A stretch of 64,000 bases of DNA, from positions 11,543 through 75,542 of the forward strand of contig CAWHOU010000043.1 of assembly GCA_963831055.1 (NCBI GenBank), read 5' to 3'. The first letter of the stretch is position 1. Each line of letters begins with the position of its first letter. The position numbers were made by a program, and so were the translations under genes. This stretch comes from Palsa-343 sp963831055 (GTDB taxonomy: Bacteria > Acidobacteriota > Terriglobia > Terriglobales > Acidobacteriaceae). The notes beneath the pieces were generated by a model. The model was not told the DNA's origin. It did no database searches and saw only the letters and a list, made by a program, of their open reading frames with translations. Of this stretch, positions 43,077 through 52,284 are shown piece by piece.

Positions 43077-44561
43077 TTACGAGGCACTTGGCCCCGGCAT
43101 AGTCACAGCCCCGACGAAGCTATCGCCCCTCGACGGAAAGAGCCTAACAATTAATCCAAGGGCGGCGGACAGGACAAGATAATTTAACGGCTGACGAAAC
43201 AAAATCGTGGCGGTACGGGCCACATTCATTTCCGTGAAGTATAGAAAGCATATCCCCAGCGCGACCGTTCCCCAAGGCCGTGTAAAATCAAATATGCTTT
43301 CATAAACGGCAAATATCGCTGGAAAACTCAGCAATGGAAATAGAACGACCCCCAGCCATCCGAAAGCGCCGTAACTGTCCGCGACAGCGGAAATAATCGG
43401 CTGCGCCGCCGAATCTGCGCCCAGTCCCGACACGTTGGCAATGTAGTTAGTTTCCGGAACCTGCGCTTTGTTCCTATTTAAGAATCTTGGGACAACGCCG
43501 GAAACGACCTCGTTGATTTGCGCAAGACCATAATGGAACCCATTAGAGCACGCGGATATGAGCGTACTGTCAGCCCTGATCACCGAAAATCGGCTCAAAG
43601 AATAAGTCCCTGGCCTATCGAAGTACTGCTCGCGTGGGTCAGTCTCTTCAAAGAAATCCGTCACCGTAGATTCCATGTCGGCCCGGTGTGTAATTTCCAT
43701 GTTAAGCGTGTGTATAGATTCGTATATTCTATCTTGCAGGCGCATCGTGGAAAGCTTTGTGTACTCGCGGGTGTAGATTTCAAGCGGAGAGACAAAAACA
43801 TAAAACACGACCGCTCCGAGGCCGAGCACCAGGTAATGCCGAAGGCGGAATCGATATCCTCTGAGATAACAAGTGGCTCCGTAAATGAGAGACGGTAAGA
43901 TGATCCCTGTCCGCACGGTGTCGAAGAAGGCGAAGAAGGTAGCGCCCAGCCACGGAACCGCCGCCGTCCAGCCAAAACTGTGCCGGCCTCCCGTCCCGCG
44001 AATGCGAAGCTCAACCGCAAGGACTAGTGAAAAAGGAAGAAGATAGGAGAGACCGAGCGCCCAGCTTCGTGCCAGGATAAACTCTGTCCCTTCGCCGTAC
44101 GCCGCCGTGTAACCCTCATAAGTGAATGTAGCAAGGAGCCCCACCCACACGCAGATCCCGTACATCACGCGTGTTTCCCATTCTGAAGCCGGCTCCCTTA
44201 CTTTGGGCAACCGTAACCGCACCCGGCCGTAGAGGAAGGCGCCTACCATGGCGCTCAAGTAGAAGACAGCATAAACGGTGATCGTGAGCTGAGGCAATTC
44301 CAGGTTTTTGTCTGCCGCCTCAAGCAAAAGGACTTTGGCAAATTGCGAGACGACGATGGTTCGAAGTGCGAACCCGGCAAAGATAATCCCGCTGAAGCTG
44401 CTCAACCCTCCCAGGAGGTTGTAAGTAACGCCGATGGAGAGCATCGCCACAAACATCATGGTGACGAAGTACAGGCTTGTTCCGCACGCCAGCTCCCCGG
44501 CCACCAGAAATGCCAGCGAGGCGCAAAGAACGATTGGCGGTAATTTATAAGCACGCAGCAA
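43077..44561 (-). CDS. Multi-pass membrane protein, probable polysaccharide polymerase
   Basis: The 494-residue protein has many membrane segments (IVLCASLAFLVAGELACG, FYLSAMVGAFLYG, YLLPFSLVLAVEL, LVLGLGAVVFYVFVSP) and a long soluble loop around residues 270-380 with EITHRADMESTVTDFFEETD and RPGTYSLSRFSV. This layout fits a Wzy-type polymerase, which joins lipid-linked units in the periplasm. The family has little sequence conservation, so the call rests on topology and its place 35 bases after wza. Confidence 0.65.
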   Translation of the reverse strand: MLRAYKLPPIVLCASLAFLVAGELACGTSLYFVTMMFVAMLSIGVTYNLLGGLSSFSGIIFAGFALRTIVVSQFAKVLLLEAADKNLELPQLTITVYAVFYLSAMVGAFLYGRVRLRLPKVREPASEWETRVMYGICVWVGLLATFTYEGYTAAYGEGTEFILARSWALGLSYLLPFSLVLAVELRIRGTGGRHSFGWTAAVPWLGATFFAFFDTVRTGIILPSLIYGATCYLRGYRFRLRHYLVLGLGAVVFYVFVSPLEIYTREYTKLSTMRLQDRIYESIHTLNMEITHRADMESTVTDFFEETDPREQYFDRPGTYSLSRFSVIRADSTLISACSNGFHYGLAQINEVVSGVVPRFLNRNKAQVPETNYIANVSGLGADSAAQPIISAVADSYGAFGWLGVVLFPLLSFPAIFAVYESIFDFTRPWGTVALGICFLYFTEMNVARTATILFRQPLNYLVLSAALGLIVRLFPSRGDSFVGAVTMPGPSAS

Positions 44562-44596
44562 ATCGAAACGGCTCCGCGATTCCGGAAAAGAAGGAG

Positions 44597-45640
44597 TTAA
44601 GGAGTCTTGGCGATGTAGCCGAGACCGTAAATGGAGCTTGCCGCGATTGCGGCGCCGCCGCCCGCCATCCCGGCCTTGAACCCGTTGGTGGGAACCAGCA
44701 GCACATCGTCCGAGGCGAGCGCGACGTCTCTCTCCTTGCCGCTCATCACCTTTTTCAGGTCCATCTGAATCTCCACATGCTGGTCATCCGGCGTTCTGCG
44801 GATAATGACCACCTTCGAAAGCGCCGCTCCGAAGTTGAGTCCCCCGGCCATGGCGATAGCTCGCATCACGGTAACAGGCGAGTTACTCGAGAGCGGAATC
44901 GCCGATGGAGTCTTCACCTGGCCCACCACAAAAACGCTGCCTACTTTCGGCACAATGACCGTATCTCCGGCCATCAGCGGAATATTCGTCTCATCCGTCG
45001 TCCTGGGATCCGAACCCAGCAGGATCGTGATCGGGTTGGGGTCGCCCTCGCGGCGCACCGTGATGGTATGGCTTGCCAGCGGCGTAAAACCACCGCATGC
45101 CGCAATCACGTCCAGCAATCGCAACTGGCCAAAGGCGGGAACCGGGGCCGGCTTCTGCACTTCGCCCAGCACTGTGATCACACGCGTCGGTGAATCAACC
45201 AGCGCCACGGTCACCTGCGGATCGACCAGGATTCCCTTGTCCTTCAGTTCCTGTTCGAGGTAAGCCGCCGCATCCGAGGGCGTCATCCCCGCCACTTTCA
45301 CGACCCCCAGATAGGGCAGCACGATTTCACCCTGCGCGCCGACCTTGATGCCGTTGACGCTGCTGCTCGCGCCGCTGGTATTGCCCGGCGCGTCGGTGCT
45401 CGTGGTTGTGCTTGTCGTCAGCTCCGGCGCCCCGTAGGTCGTGATCGAGATAACATCTCCGGGCATGATCTTCACGTCGTCGTACCGGGCCTTCAGGGCC
45501 GACACTGGTGACGACGTACCGGCCGTCGATCCACTCACCGCCGGCCCGGCAAACTGCCCGGACGCCAGGGCCGCGCCGAAGATCGTCCCCCAGCAGAGGG
45601 CGCCCACCGATATCATCCCGCTCATCCATCGCAGGTTCAT
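44597..45640 (-). CDS. Polysaccharide export outer-membrane protein (Wza-like)
   Basis: A signal peptide (MISVGALCWGTIFGAALASG) precedes a poly-export domain with YDDVKIMPGDVISITTYGAP. SLBB-type beta-grasp domains follow: VTVALVDSPTRVITVLGEVQ, then DTVIVPKVGSVFVVGQVKTP. Such proteins form the outer-membrane exit for capsule and exopolysaccharide. No lipobox Cys is obvious. The Ser/Thr-rich stretch at residues 75-95 is an unusual insertion. It lies 36 bases downstream of wzc. Confidence 0.88.
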   Translation of the reverse strand: MNLRWMSGMISVGALCWGTIFGAALASGQFAGPAVSGSTAGTSSPVSALKARYDDVKIMPGDVISITTYGAPELTTSTTTSTDAPGNTSGASSSVNGIKVGAQGEIVLPYLGVVKVAGMTPSDAAAYLEQELKDKGILVDPQVTVALVDSPTRVITVLGEVQKPAPVPAFGQLRLLDVIAACGGFTPLASHTITVRREGDPNPITILLGSDPRTTDETNIPLMAGDTVIVPKVGSVFVVGQVKTPSAIPLSSNSPVTVMRAIAMAGGLNFGAALSKVVIIRRTPDDQHVEIQMDLKKVMSGKERDVALASDDVLLVPTNGFKAGMAGGGAAIAASSIYGLGYIAKTP

Positions 45641-45676
45641 TCCGCCTCTTCCCCGCGCCCGCTCGACGCCCTCGGC

Positions 45677-47881
45677 TTACTTCCCATATTCGTACGTGTA
45701 ATACCCAAGGTAGCCGTAGTACTCGGGCAGCGATGCATCGACCCCATTGAATACGAAGCCGTATACCTTTACGTCCAGCTCATGCAGAATCTCAGCCGCA
45801 CGCGCCAGCATGCGCCGGGTGCAGTAGCCCTGGCGGATGACCAGCACCATGCCATCCGCCTGTGCCGCTACAATCGCCGGATCGGTCACCGACAGAATCG
45901 GAGGCGTATCGAAGATGACGTAGTCGTACCGCTCCCGCAGCTGGCGCACGACCTCTGTCATCTGGTCGGAGGCCAGCAAATCGGCCGGCAAAGGTGGCAT
46001 CGTTCCCGAGGGAATTACATCGAGGGTGGTGAGCGTCTCGTGCGTCTGCGTCACTTCGTCCAGCGTGTAGTAACCGGTCAGCACTTCGGATAAGCCCTTG
46101 CCGCCCTCCAGCCGAAGCCGCTTATAAATCGAGGGGCGGCGCATGTCCGTATCCACCAGCGCAACCTTCTTGCCGCCCTGCGCCAGCACCGCGGCCATAT
46201 TCACCGAGACCGTGGATTTGCCTTCCGACGGCTGGCAACTGGTGACTGCGATCACCTTCGACTCCCGTGAGGTGGTCGACAATCGCATGGAGGTGCGCAG
46301 CGCGCGGAAGGACTCTGAAAAGGGCGAGCGCGGATCGCGCAGCAACTCCGGCCCAACGACCCAGTCAAGCTCCGACCCTTTGCTCTTCCAGTGACTTTGG
46401 GGAATCATCGCCAGAGACGGCAGGCCGAGGATCTCCTGAATCTCATGCGCATCCCTGAGGCGGGTATCCATCTTCTCGAAGAACAGCGCCAGGGTGATCC
46501 CGGCAAAACTCCCGAACAGCAAGCCGATTAGTCCAAGTTCGGCCGGAGACATGCTCGATGGCTCAACCGGCGGAGTGGCCAAATCCACCACGCTGATGTC
46601 CGCCGCATCGAGCCCCGCATCCACAGCAGCCTCCCGCAGCCTGGCCAGGATGCTCTCATACATGTGACGGTTCGACTCGTATTCCTCCGTCATCAGCATG
46701 TACTGCACGATGTCGTCTCGCTGGCCGTAAAGCTGCTCCTCCTTGCTGTTCAGCATGCCTTTGGCCTGGTTCTCCGCCGCCTCCGATACCTCCAGGGCAT
46801 CTTTGGCCTGGGCGACGATCCGATTTTCCGCCTGCCCCATCTCGCTGCTGAGCGCGGCGATCTGCGCCTTGAGCTGTTTGACCTGCGGATAATTCGGCCC
46901 GTAGACCGGCTGGAGCCTGGCCAGTTCCGCCTCCGCCGAGGCGCGCTGGCCGCGCAGGCTGGAAAGCAGCCCCTGTGGACCATCATTGCCAAGAGCAGTG
47001 GAGCTGTCCTGAATCTGATCCGGGGGCATGGATTGCAGGATGCGATATCTTGCTTCGCTGAGCACCCGCTGCTCCGTCGCATCGGAGATGCCCTTTTCGA
47101 GGTTGGCCACTTCGGTGACCATCAGACTATGGTCCGGATCGAGCGCATTAATCCCCAGCTTCCGCTGCAGGTCCACCATTTTGTCCTGCGAACTCTGCAC
47201 CACGGTCCGCAGATCGTCGATTCGTTCCGTCAACCACTTACTCACTTCCTTGGTGGTGTTGTAATGACTGACGAAATTGTTCTCGACAAACTCGCTTTCC
47301 AGAGCATTGACGATGTCGGCGGAAAGTTCCGGCGACGGGCTCCGGTACTGGATGGAAATCATCTCCGTGCGCGGCACTCGCTCGATGGTCAGATTCCTGC
47401 GAAGCCCCCGCAGAATCGCGGTGCGAACGTAGTAGTTGTTCAGATCGCCGTGCAGCAGGGGTATTGAAGTGCCGCCGAAGGTCGATGTTCTGATGGTTTT
47501 GGCGCCCCGCAGAAATGTCAGATTGTCCTGGAGCCTGAGCTTCTCAGCAACCGCCGTCAGTAACTTGTCGCTCTCCAGAATGCGGATGTCGCTTTCCACG
47601 ACCACATCGAGCGAGCCCATCCCTGAAGTCAGCATCGCCGAAATCGACTGCTTCAGCTCCGATGCCGAGCCTGGCTGAATCTGCACTTCACCGGTCGCGG
47701 AATAGCGCTTGCCACGGACCAGGCCGGCGGCCGCCGCGAGGACCGCGAATCCCAACGCCATGCTGAGCAAAAAAACACGGCGCTTCCGAATAACCAGCCA
47801 CAATTCGGCCATCGAAAGGTCCTTCGCCTCCGACCCGGCGGGACCTGCAGACACCAGCTTGCCGCGAACCAACTGTTGCAC
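45677..47881 (-). CDS. Polysaccharide co-polymerase and tyrosine autokinase (Wzc-like)
   Basis: The 734-residue protein begins with a Wzz domain (LWLVIRKRRVFLLSMALGFA as first membrane helix), then a long periplasmic coiled-coil region, then a second helix (AELGLIGLLFGSFAGITLAL). The cytoplasmic kinase has TSCQPSEGKSTVSVNMA (Walker A), VALVDTDMRRPS (Walker A') and YDYVIFDTPPI (Walker B). It ends in a Tyr cluster, EYYGYLGYYTYEYGK, the autophosphorylation tail. It controls chain length and assembly with Wza. A predicted promoter lies at 48086-48115. It leads the wzc-wza-wzy-acyltransferase operon. Confidence 0.92.
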   Translation of the reverse strand: MQQLVRGKLVSAGPAGSEAKDLSMAELWLVIRKRRVFLLSMALGFAVLAAAAGLVRGKRYSATGEVQIQPGSASELKQSISAMLTSGMGSLDVVVESDIRILESDKLLTAVAEKLRLQDNLTFLRGAKTIRTSTFGGTSIPLLHGDLNNYYVRTAILRGLRRNLTIERVPRTEMISIQYRSPSPELSADIVNALESEFVENNFVSHYNTTKEVSKWLTERIDDLRTVVQSSQDKMVDLQRKLGINALDPDHSLMVTEVANLEKGISDATEQRVLSEARYRILQSMPPDQIQDSSTALGNDGPQGLLSSLRGQRASAEAELARLQPVYGPNYPQVKQLKAQIAALSSEMGQAENRIVAQAKDALEVSEAAENQAKGMLNSKEEQLYGQRDDIVQYMLMTEEYESNRHMYESILARLREAAVDAGLDAADISVVDLATPPVEPSSMSPAELGLIGLLFGSFAGITLALFFEKMDTRLRDAHEIQEILGLPSLAMIPQSHWKSKGSELDWVVGPELLRDPRSPFSESFRALRTSMRLSTTSRESKVIAVTSCQPSEGKSTVSVNMAAVLAQGGKKVALVDTDMRRPSIYKRLRLEGGKGLSEVLTGYYTLDEVTQTHETLTTLDVIPSGTMPPLPADLLASDQMTEVVRQLRERYDYVIFDTPPILSVTDPAIVAAQADGMVLVIRQGYCTRRMLARAAEILHELDVKVYGFVFNGVDASLPEYYGYLGYYTYEYGK

Positions 47882-48085
47882 CTAACCTCTCAGTGTTTCG
47901 AATTCCTGATCGGAATCCGCGAATCGACATCTCCGGCACTGGATTGCAGCGCCGCACATGATTCATCCGCGCAGCCGTGCGGGAAAAGAAGGGCTTGCTT
48001 CAGGACAATCCACCGAAACAGAGCTGGCTGGTGCGCCATGCGATCCGCCCCAAATGTTACCGCTCTGCGGCAAAAGCGTAATTCG

Positions 48086-48115
48086 AGTGTATCGTCCCGT
48101 TTCTTTCCCGGTCAA
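48086..48115 (-). promoter_or_regulatory. Predicted promoter of the wzc operon
   Basis: On the minus strand TTGACC (48110-48115) and TACACT (48086-48091) are 18 bases apart, close to the housekeeping consensus. They lie about 205 bases before the wzc start, within an otherwise empty 305-base gap, implying a long untranslated leader. Confidence 0.55.
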
Positions 48116-48186
48116 CAGTACTCCGGTTTCCCCATGGGTCGACCGCGGTCCGACAGTAACCCTTTTGGAAGGCACAATTGCGCTGT

Positions 48187-50682
48187 TCAGGCAGATGCCT
48201 TTCCCGCGATCGCTTTGCAGACCCGCGGGGATCGAACCATACGGATCAATTCCGGGATGTTAGCCGCAGGCTGGGGCAAAGCGAAGAAGTAACCCTGCAT
48301 AATGTCGCACTTCATTCCCGCCAGGGCTTCGGCCTGCTCCTCCGTCTCCACTCCCTCAGCCACCACTTCAAGTCCGAGACTGTGCGCGAGCGAAAGAATC
48401 GCCTGCACCAGCGCACTGGTGCCCTTCGGCTCGCACAACCGCTCTACAAACGACCGGTCGATCTTCAGCCTTTCGATAGGAAGCTGATGCAGGTGCTGCA
48501 GCGACGAATAACCGGTACCGAAATCGTCCACGGAAAAGTGGACGCCAAGATCCGCCAGCTCCCGCATCTGGCGCGCCAGATCATCCAGATTGCGCATGAC
48601 GGTGGTTTCCGTCATCTCGATTTCCAGGCCATCGGCCGCCACCCCGCTCTCCATCACCACCTGCCGCACCTGCCGGGAAAAATCCATCCGCATAAACTGC
48701 AGCGGGGAAACGTTAATGGCAATCCGCGGAACCACGATTCCCTCGCTGCGCCATTCCTCGCTCTGGCGGCACACCTCGCGCAAGACCCAATTACCTACCG
48801 GGACGATCAGCCCGCTTTCTTCTGCCACCGGAATAAACCGTTCGGGATTCACCGTGCCGAACCTCGGGTGGTGCAGCCGTAGCAGCGCCTCCAGACCACA
48901 AATCACTCCGTCCGCGGTGTACTCCGGCTGGTAGTAAAGTTCAAGGCCACCGTCTTTGAGCGCCCGCCTCATGAACATCTCCAGCTCATTGGCTTCCGTG
49001 GTCGACCGGCTGATTTCCTCTGAGACCAGAGCCCAATCGTTGCCGCCCGATCGCTTCACCCGGTACATCGCCGCGTCCGCATTCCTCCACAATGCGGCCG
49101 CGTCCATGCCATGCTCGGGATACATCGCAATCCCAATACTCGCCGTAACGTCGATCGGGTAATGATCGGCCACCAGCGGCTTGCGCAACCCCGTCAGCAG
49201 ATCTTCCACCAGTCTGGTCGCATCGTCCGCGGCTACCAGATCCCCCACCACAATGGTGAACTCTTCGCCCCCGGATCGCGCGACCGTATCCTCCGCCCGG
49301 AGGCGGCTCTTCATCCGTTCCGCCACCTGCTTCAGGCACGCATCCCCTGTCGCGTGCCCGTATGTGTCGTTGATTTGCTTGAATCGATCGATGTCCAGGC
49401 ACATCACGGCGGCCTTCTTTCCACGCCGCGCCGCTGACGCCAGAGCCTGTTCCATCCGGTCCAGCAGCAGCAGCCGATTCGGCAGCCCCGTCAGCATATC
49501 GTGATTGGCCTGATGCACCAGCCGGTGGTGCAACTCCTGCCGCTCGGTGACGTCCTGCACCAGAGAAAATCTCGCTGCTCTTCCTTCAAATCGGATCGTG
49601 TGCGCGGAAACCTCTACCTGAATGCGCCGCCCGTCGCGCAGAATATGCGTCCATGGCCCGGAAACAAACACTGAGTCATTATTTCCGGCTTTCGCAACGG
49701 TTTTTTCCATCGCTTCCACTTCGTCCCGCGGACGGATATCGCGCAGCGTCATGTTCCGGAACTCCTCCGCCGAATAACCGTAGCGCGAAACCGCCGCGTC
49801 GTTGACGGCCAGAAACTGCAGCGTCTCCGTATCGAAAATCCACATCGGATGGGGGTTGTTTTCGAACAACACACGGTATTCCTCGCTGCGCGTGTCTGCC
49901 TCCCGCTTTTGTTCCTCCAGAAGCGTCAGAATCATCCCGAAGGCCACGAAATACTTCGGCACGTTCCACAGTTCGCCGATGACATTGACCCTCGGCGCGA
50001 ATGCTTCTATCAGAAGAGCGCATGGAAAAACCGCGCCCCAGGCTGCCAGCCCCGACACCGCGACCATGACGCCTGCAGTGGTTCGCCGGAAATCCTCCCA
50101 GTAGAGGAGCGCGTTCAGGAAAAATATCTCCGAAAGGATGGGGTAAATGCTCTCAGCGACGTGTCCGCGGCGAAGCTCGAACGCGAGCCAGACAGAACAT
50201 CCCACGAGGATCGCGGCGCCCCAGCGCCGGGCGATCGCCGCACGCGCAGCTGTTCCGGTCTTCCGCCCTCCTGTACCGAGCCGGAGGATCACCGCACCGT
50301 AAGCGACCTGCGCCGCGAGCCCTAGTCCGGCCAGCAGCGTGACCGGCCCGGCCCAAAGCACGACTGTCGATACATAAGCCACCGGCGGCACGCTCAGCAG
50401 CAGCGCAGACACCGCAAATCGCCATCCCCGTTCCCAGATCAGCCCGGAGGACAGCGCAAACGCCGCTCCGCACAGCAGCAATGCGCTTCCCGATGCCGCC
50501 ATGATGAGCCTGGCTCCCCAGGCATCCGGAGGTGTGACCAGCAGCAGTCCGAAGTGGATCAGGATGAAGAACCAGCCCAGCAGCCAGAAACGGACGCGCA
50601 CGGTTGCATGGCGGCGGTAGACCGACCCGAACAGAATCACCAGCAAACCGATAATCAGAATGTCCAGAAGGATGTTCTGCAT
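48187..50682 (-). CDS. Membrane GGDEF-EAL cyclic-di-GMP enzyme with PAS domain
   Basis: The N-terminus has a run of membrane helices (ILLDILIIGLLVILFGSVYR onward, about seven). A PAS domain follows (FENNPHPMWIFDTETLQFLA). The GGDEF domain has an intact RSGGEEF active site and the inhibitory RxxD (RAED) five residues earlier. The EAL domain keeps GLEALLRLHH, INVSPLQF, EMTETTVM, VDDFGTGYSSL, LKIDRSFV and VVAEGVETEEQ, so both activities may be possible. The product would make and/or break cyclic-di-GMP, which commonly regulates exopolysaccharide, fitting its place beside wzc. The start could also be ATG 50727; 50682 is chosen since the first helix follows it. Confidence 0.9.
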   Translation of the reverse strand: MQNILLDILIIGLLVILFGSVYRRHATVRVRFWLLGWFFILIHFGLLLVTPPDAWGARLIMAASGSALLLCGAAFALSSGLIWERGWRFAVSALLLSVPPVAYVSTVVLWAGPVTLLAGLGLAAQVAYGAVILRLGTGGRKTGTAARAAIARRWGAAILVGCSVWLAFELRRGHVAESIYPILSEIFFLNALLYWEDFRRTTAGVMVAVSGLAAWGAVFPCALLIEAFAPRVNVIGELWNVPKYFVAFGMILTLLEEQKREADTRSEEYRVLFENNPHPMWIFDTETLQFLAVNDAAVSRYGYSAEEFRNMTLRDIRPRDEVEAMEKTVAKAGNNDSVFVSGPWTHILRDGRRIQVEVSAHTIRFEGRAARFSLVQDVTERQELHHRLVHQANHDMLTGLPNRLLLLDRMEQALASAARRGKKAAVMCLDIDRFKQINDTYGHATGDACLKQVAERMKSRLRAEDTVARSGGEEFTIVVGDLVAADDATRLVEDLLTGLRKPLVADHYPIDVTASIGIAMYPEHGMDAAALWRNADAAMYRVKRSGGNDWALVSEEISRSTTEANELEMFMRRALKDGGLELYYQPEYTADGVICGLEALLRLHHPRFGTVNPERFIPVAEESGLIVPVGNWVLREVCRQSEEWRSEGIVVPRIAINVSPLQFMRMDFSRQVRQVVMESGVAADGLEIEMTETTVMRNLDDLARQMRELADLGVHFSVDDFGTGYSSLQHLHQLPIERLKIDRSFVERLCEPKGTSALVQAILSLAHSLGLEVVAEGVETEEQAEALAGMKCDIMQGYFFALPQPAANIPELIRMVRSPRVCKAIAGKASA

Positions 50683-50900
50683 GAATCGGGCATTCTCCCG
50701 GCGCTGAAAAGTCTCGATCGACTGCATCCGACAACGATGCCGCCTGAGAGTACGACGGGGAATCCGGCGAGATCAAGTGCCTGATTCAGCATACTCTCAC
50801 GCTCTCCCGGCCCCGCCAGCAAAATCAACCCCTTTTTGCTTCCAGGGCCGTCTCGATTTCGCTCCCGGGGCCGTATCGATGCCTTTGCTAATCTTCCCCC

Positions 50901-51992
50901 ATGGCTTCCGCCCCAGGGACTGCGCAGCAAACGCGCTCCTTCCGCGCTCACATCCTTTTGACGGCCGTCGTCGCCATCTGGGGCTCAACTTTTGTCGTCG
51001 TCAAAGATGCTCTCGCCGACGTCTCTCCCCTCCTCTTCAACTTCATCCGCATGACCCTGGCGTTCATCTGCCTCGCTATCTTCTATCGCGGACATTTCGG
51101 GCGTATGGATCGCAGATCCCTCACCGCGGGCGCCATTGTCGGCTTGTGCCTGGCCATGGGTTATCAATTTCAGACCGCCGGCCTCCGCCTCACCACGCCC
51201 TCCAAATCCGCATTTATTACGGGAATGGTTGTGGTTCTCGTCCCCATGCTTTCCGCCATCCCCGCGCTCCGCCCTCGTGGCGCCCACATGCCCCAATGGA
51301 ACGCCTGGCTGGGTGCCATCGTCGCATTCGCCGGAATCGTGCTGCTGACCACCCCGCCCGGCCCCGGCTTCACCGCAGGCTTCCGCTCCATCGGCCTCGG
51401 CGACCTTCTTACCTTCGGCTGCGCTATGGGATTTTCGCTGCACGTCCTGGCCCTTGCTCATCTATCGCCGCGGATTCCGTTTGAACAACTCGCGGTTCTC
51501 CAGGTAGGATTCTGCGCCCTCTTTATGGCCGCCGGCATGCCCCTGCTGGAGCATTCATGGATCCACTGGTCAACCCGCGTCATCGTTGCTCTCGTTGTGA
51601 CCGCCGTTCTGGCGACGGCGACCGCATTCGCCGTCCAGTCGTGGGCGCAGAAATTTCTCCCCGCAACCCACACCGCTCTCATCCTGGCGCTTGAGCCTGT
51701 CTTCGCCTCGATCACATCCTTTCTCGTCCTTGGCGAACGACTCGGCCGCCGCAGCGCATCCGGCGCTCTCCTCATCCTCGCCGGCATCGCCATCACCGAA
51801 CTCATCCCCATGCCTATCCAGCCCAGCAGCCATGAAGCGGTTCCCCTGGATCGAGCGGAACGCTCTAGCGAAGAACTGTCAGCAATAGACGCATCGCGAA
51901 AGCCTTTTAGCAGAAGGCGTTTAGCGAAAGGACGTTTAGCAGGCTTATTGCAAAAGGCGATCAGCAAAAGACGCTTAGCAAAAGACGATTAG
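50901..51992 (+). CDS. EamA/DMT-type transporter with a repeat-derived tail
   Basis: The protein has ten membrane helices in two EamA repeats: ILLTAVVAIWGSTFVVVKDA begins the first, and GLGDLLTFGCAMGFSLHVLA the second. LALEPVFASITSFLVLGERL near the end is the EamA hallmark. It is probably an inner-membrane exporter of amino acids or metabolites; the substrate is unknown. The last 45 or so residues (RKPFSRRRLAKGRLAGLLQK, AISKRRLAKDD) are hydrophilic and basic and are translated from the intergenic repeat array at 51888-52115. The original stop was probably near 51840-51890. Confidence 0.85.
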   Translation: MASAPGTAQQTRSFRAHILLTAVVAIWGSTFVVVKDALADVSPLLFNFIRMTLAFICLAIFYRGHFGRMDRRSLTAGAIVGLCLAMGYQFQTAGLRLTTPSKSAFITGMVVVLVPMLSAIPALRPRGAHMPQWNAWLGAIVAFAGIVLLTTPPGPGFTAGFRSIGLGDLLTFGCAMGFSLHVLALAHLSPRIPFEQLAVLQVGFCALFMAAGMPLLEHSWIHWSTRVIVALVVTAVLATATAFAVQSWAQKFLPATHTALILALEPVFASITSFLVLGERLGRRSASGALLILAGIAITELIPMPIQPSSHEAVPLDRAERSSEELSAIDASRKPFSRRRLAKGRLAGLLQKAISKRRLAKDD

Positions 51993-52115
51993 CAAAAGGC
52001 GATTAAGCGTAGGACGTGTAGCAAACAGGTTAAGGCTAGAAGTCCTTCGCTAATCGTCTTTCGCCGGGAGTTTCTTGCTAACCGCCTCTCGCAAAAAGCT
52101 TCTCGCTCGCTGTTG
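51888..52115. repeat. TTAGCAAAAGGCG keyword array with inverted half
   Basis: The unit TTTAGCAGAAGGCG or TTAGCAAAAGACGA is repeated with variation from about 51900 to 52015. From 52044 to about 52115 the units reappear as reverse complements (TCGCTAATCGTCTTTCGCC, TTGCTAACCGCCTCTCGC). The transcript could fold into a long imperfect stem. The first half is within the EamA coding frame. Confidence 0.75.
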
Positions 52116-52284
52116 GCTCACTTTTCGGCTCTCCGTAACCCCTCGCCTCCAAACTGCGTCTAATCCTGCTGTGGGCCAACGAGCTTCCACGACCCGACCG
52201 CTCCACCACCCTTCGTTCCGGGTTCTATACTGATAGCGGGAGACGCTTCCGCGCCAACCTTCACTACCACGAGGTACGACTCCG

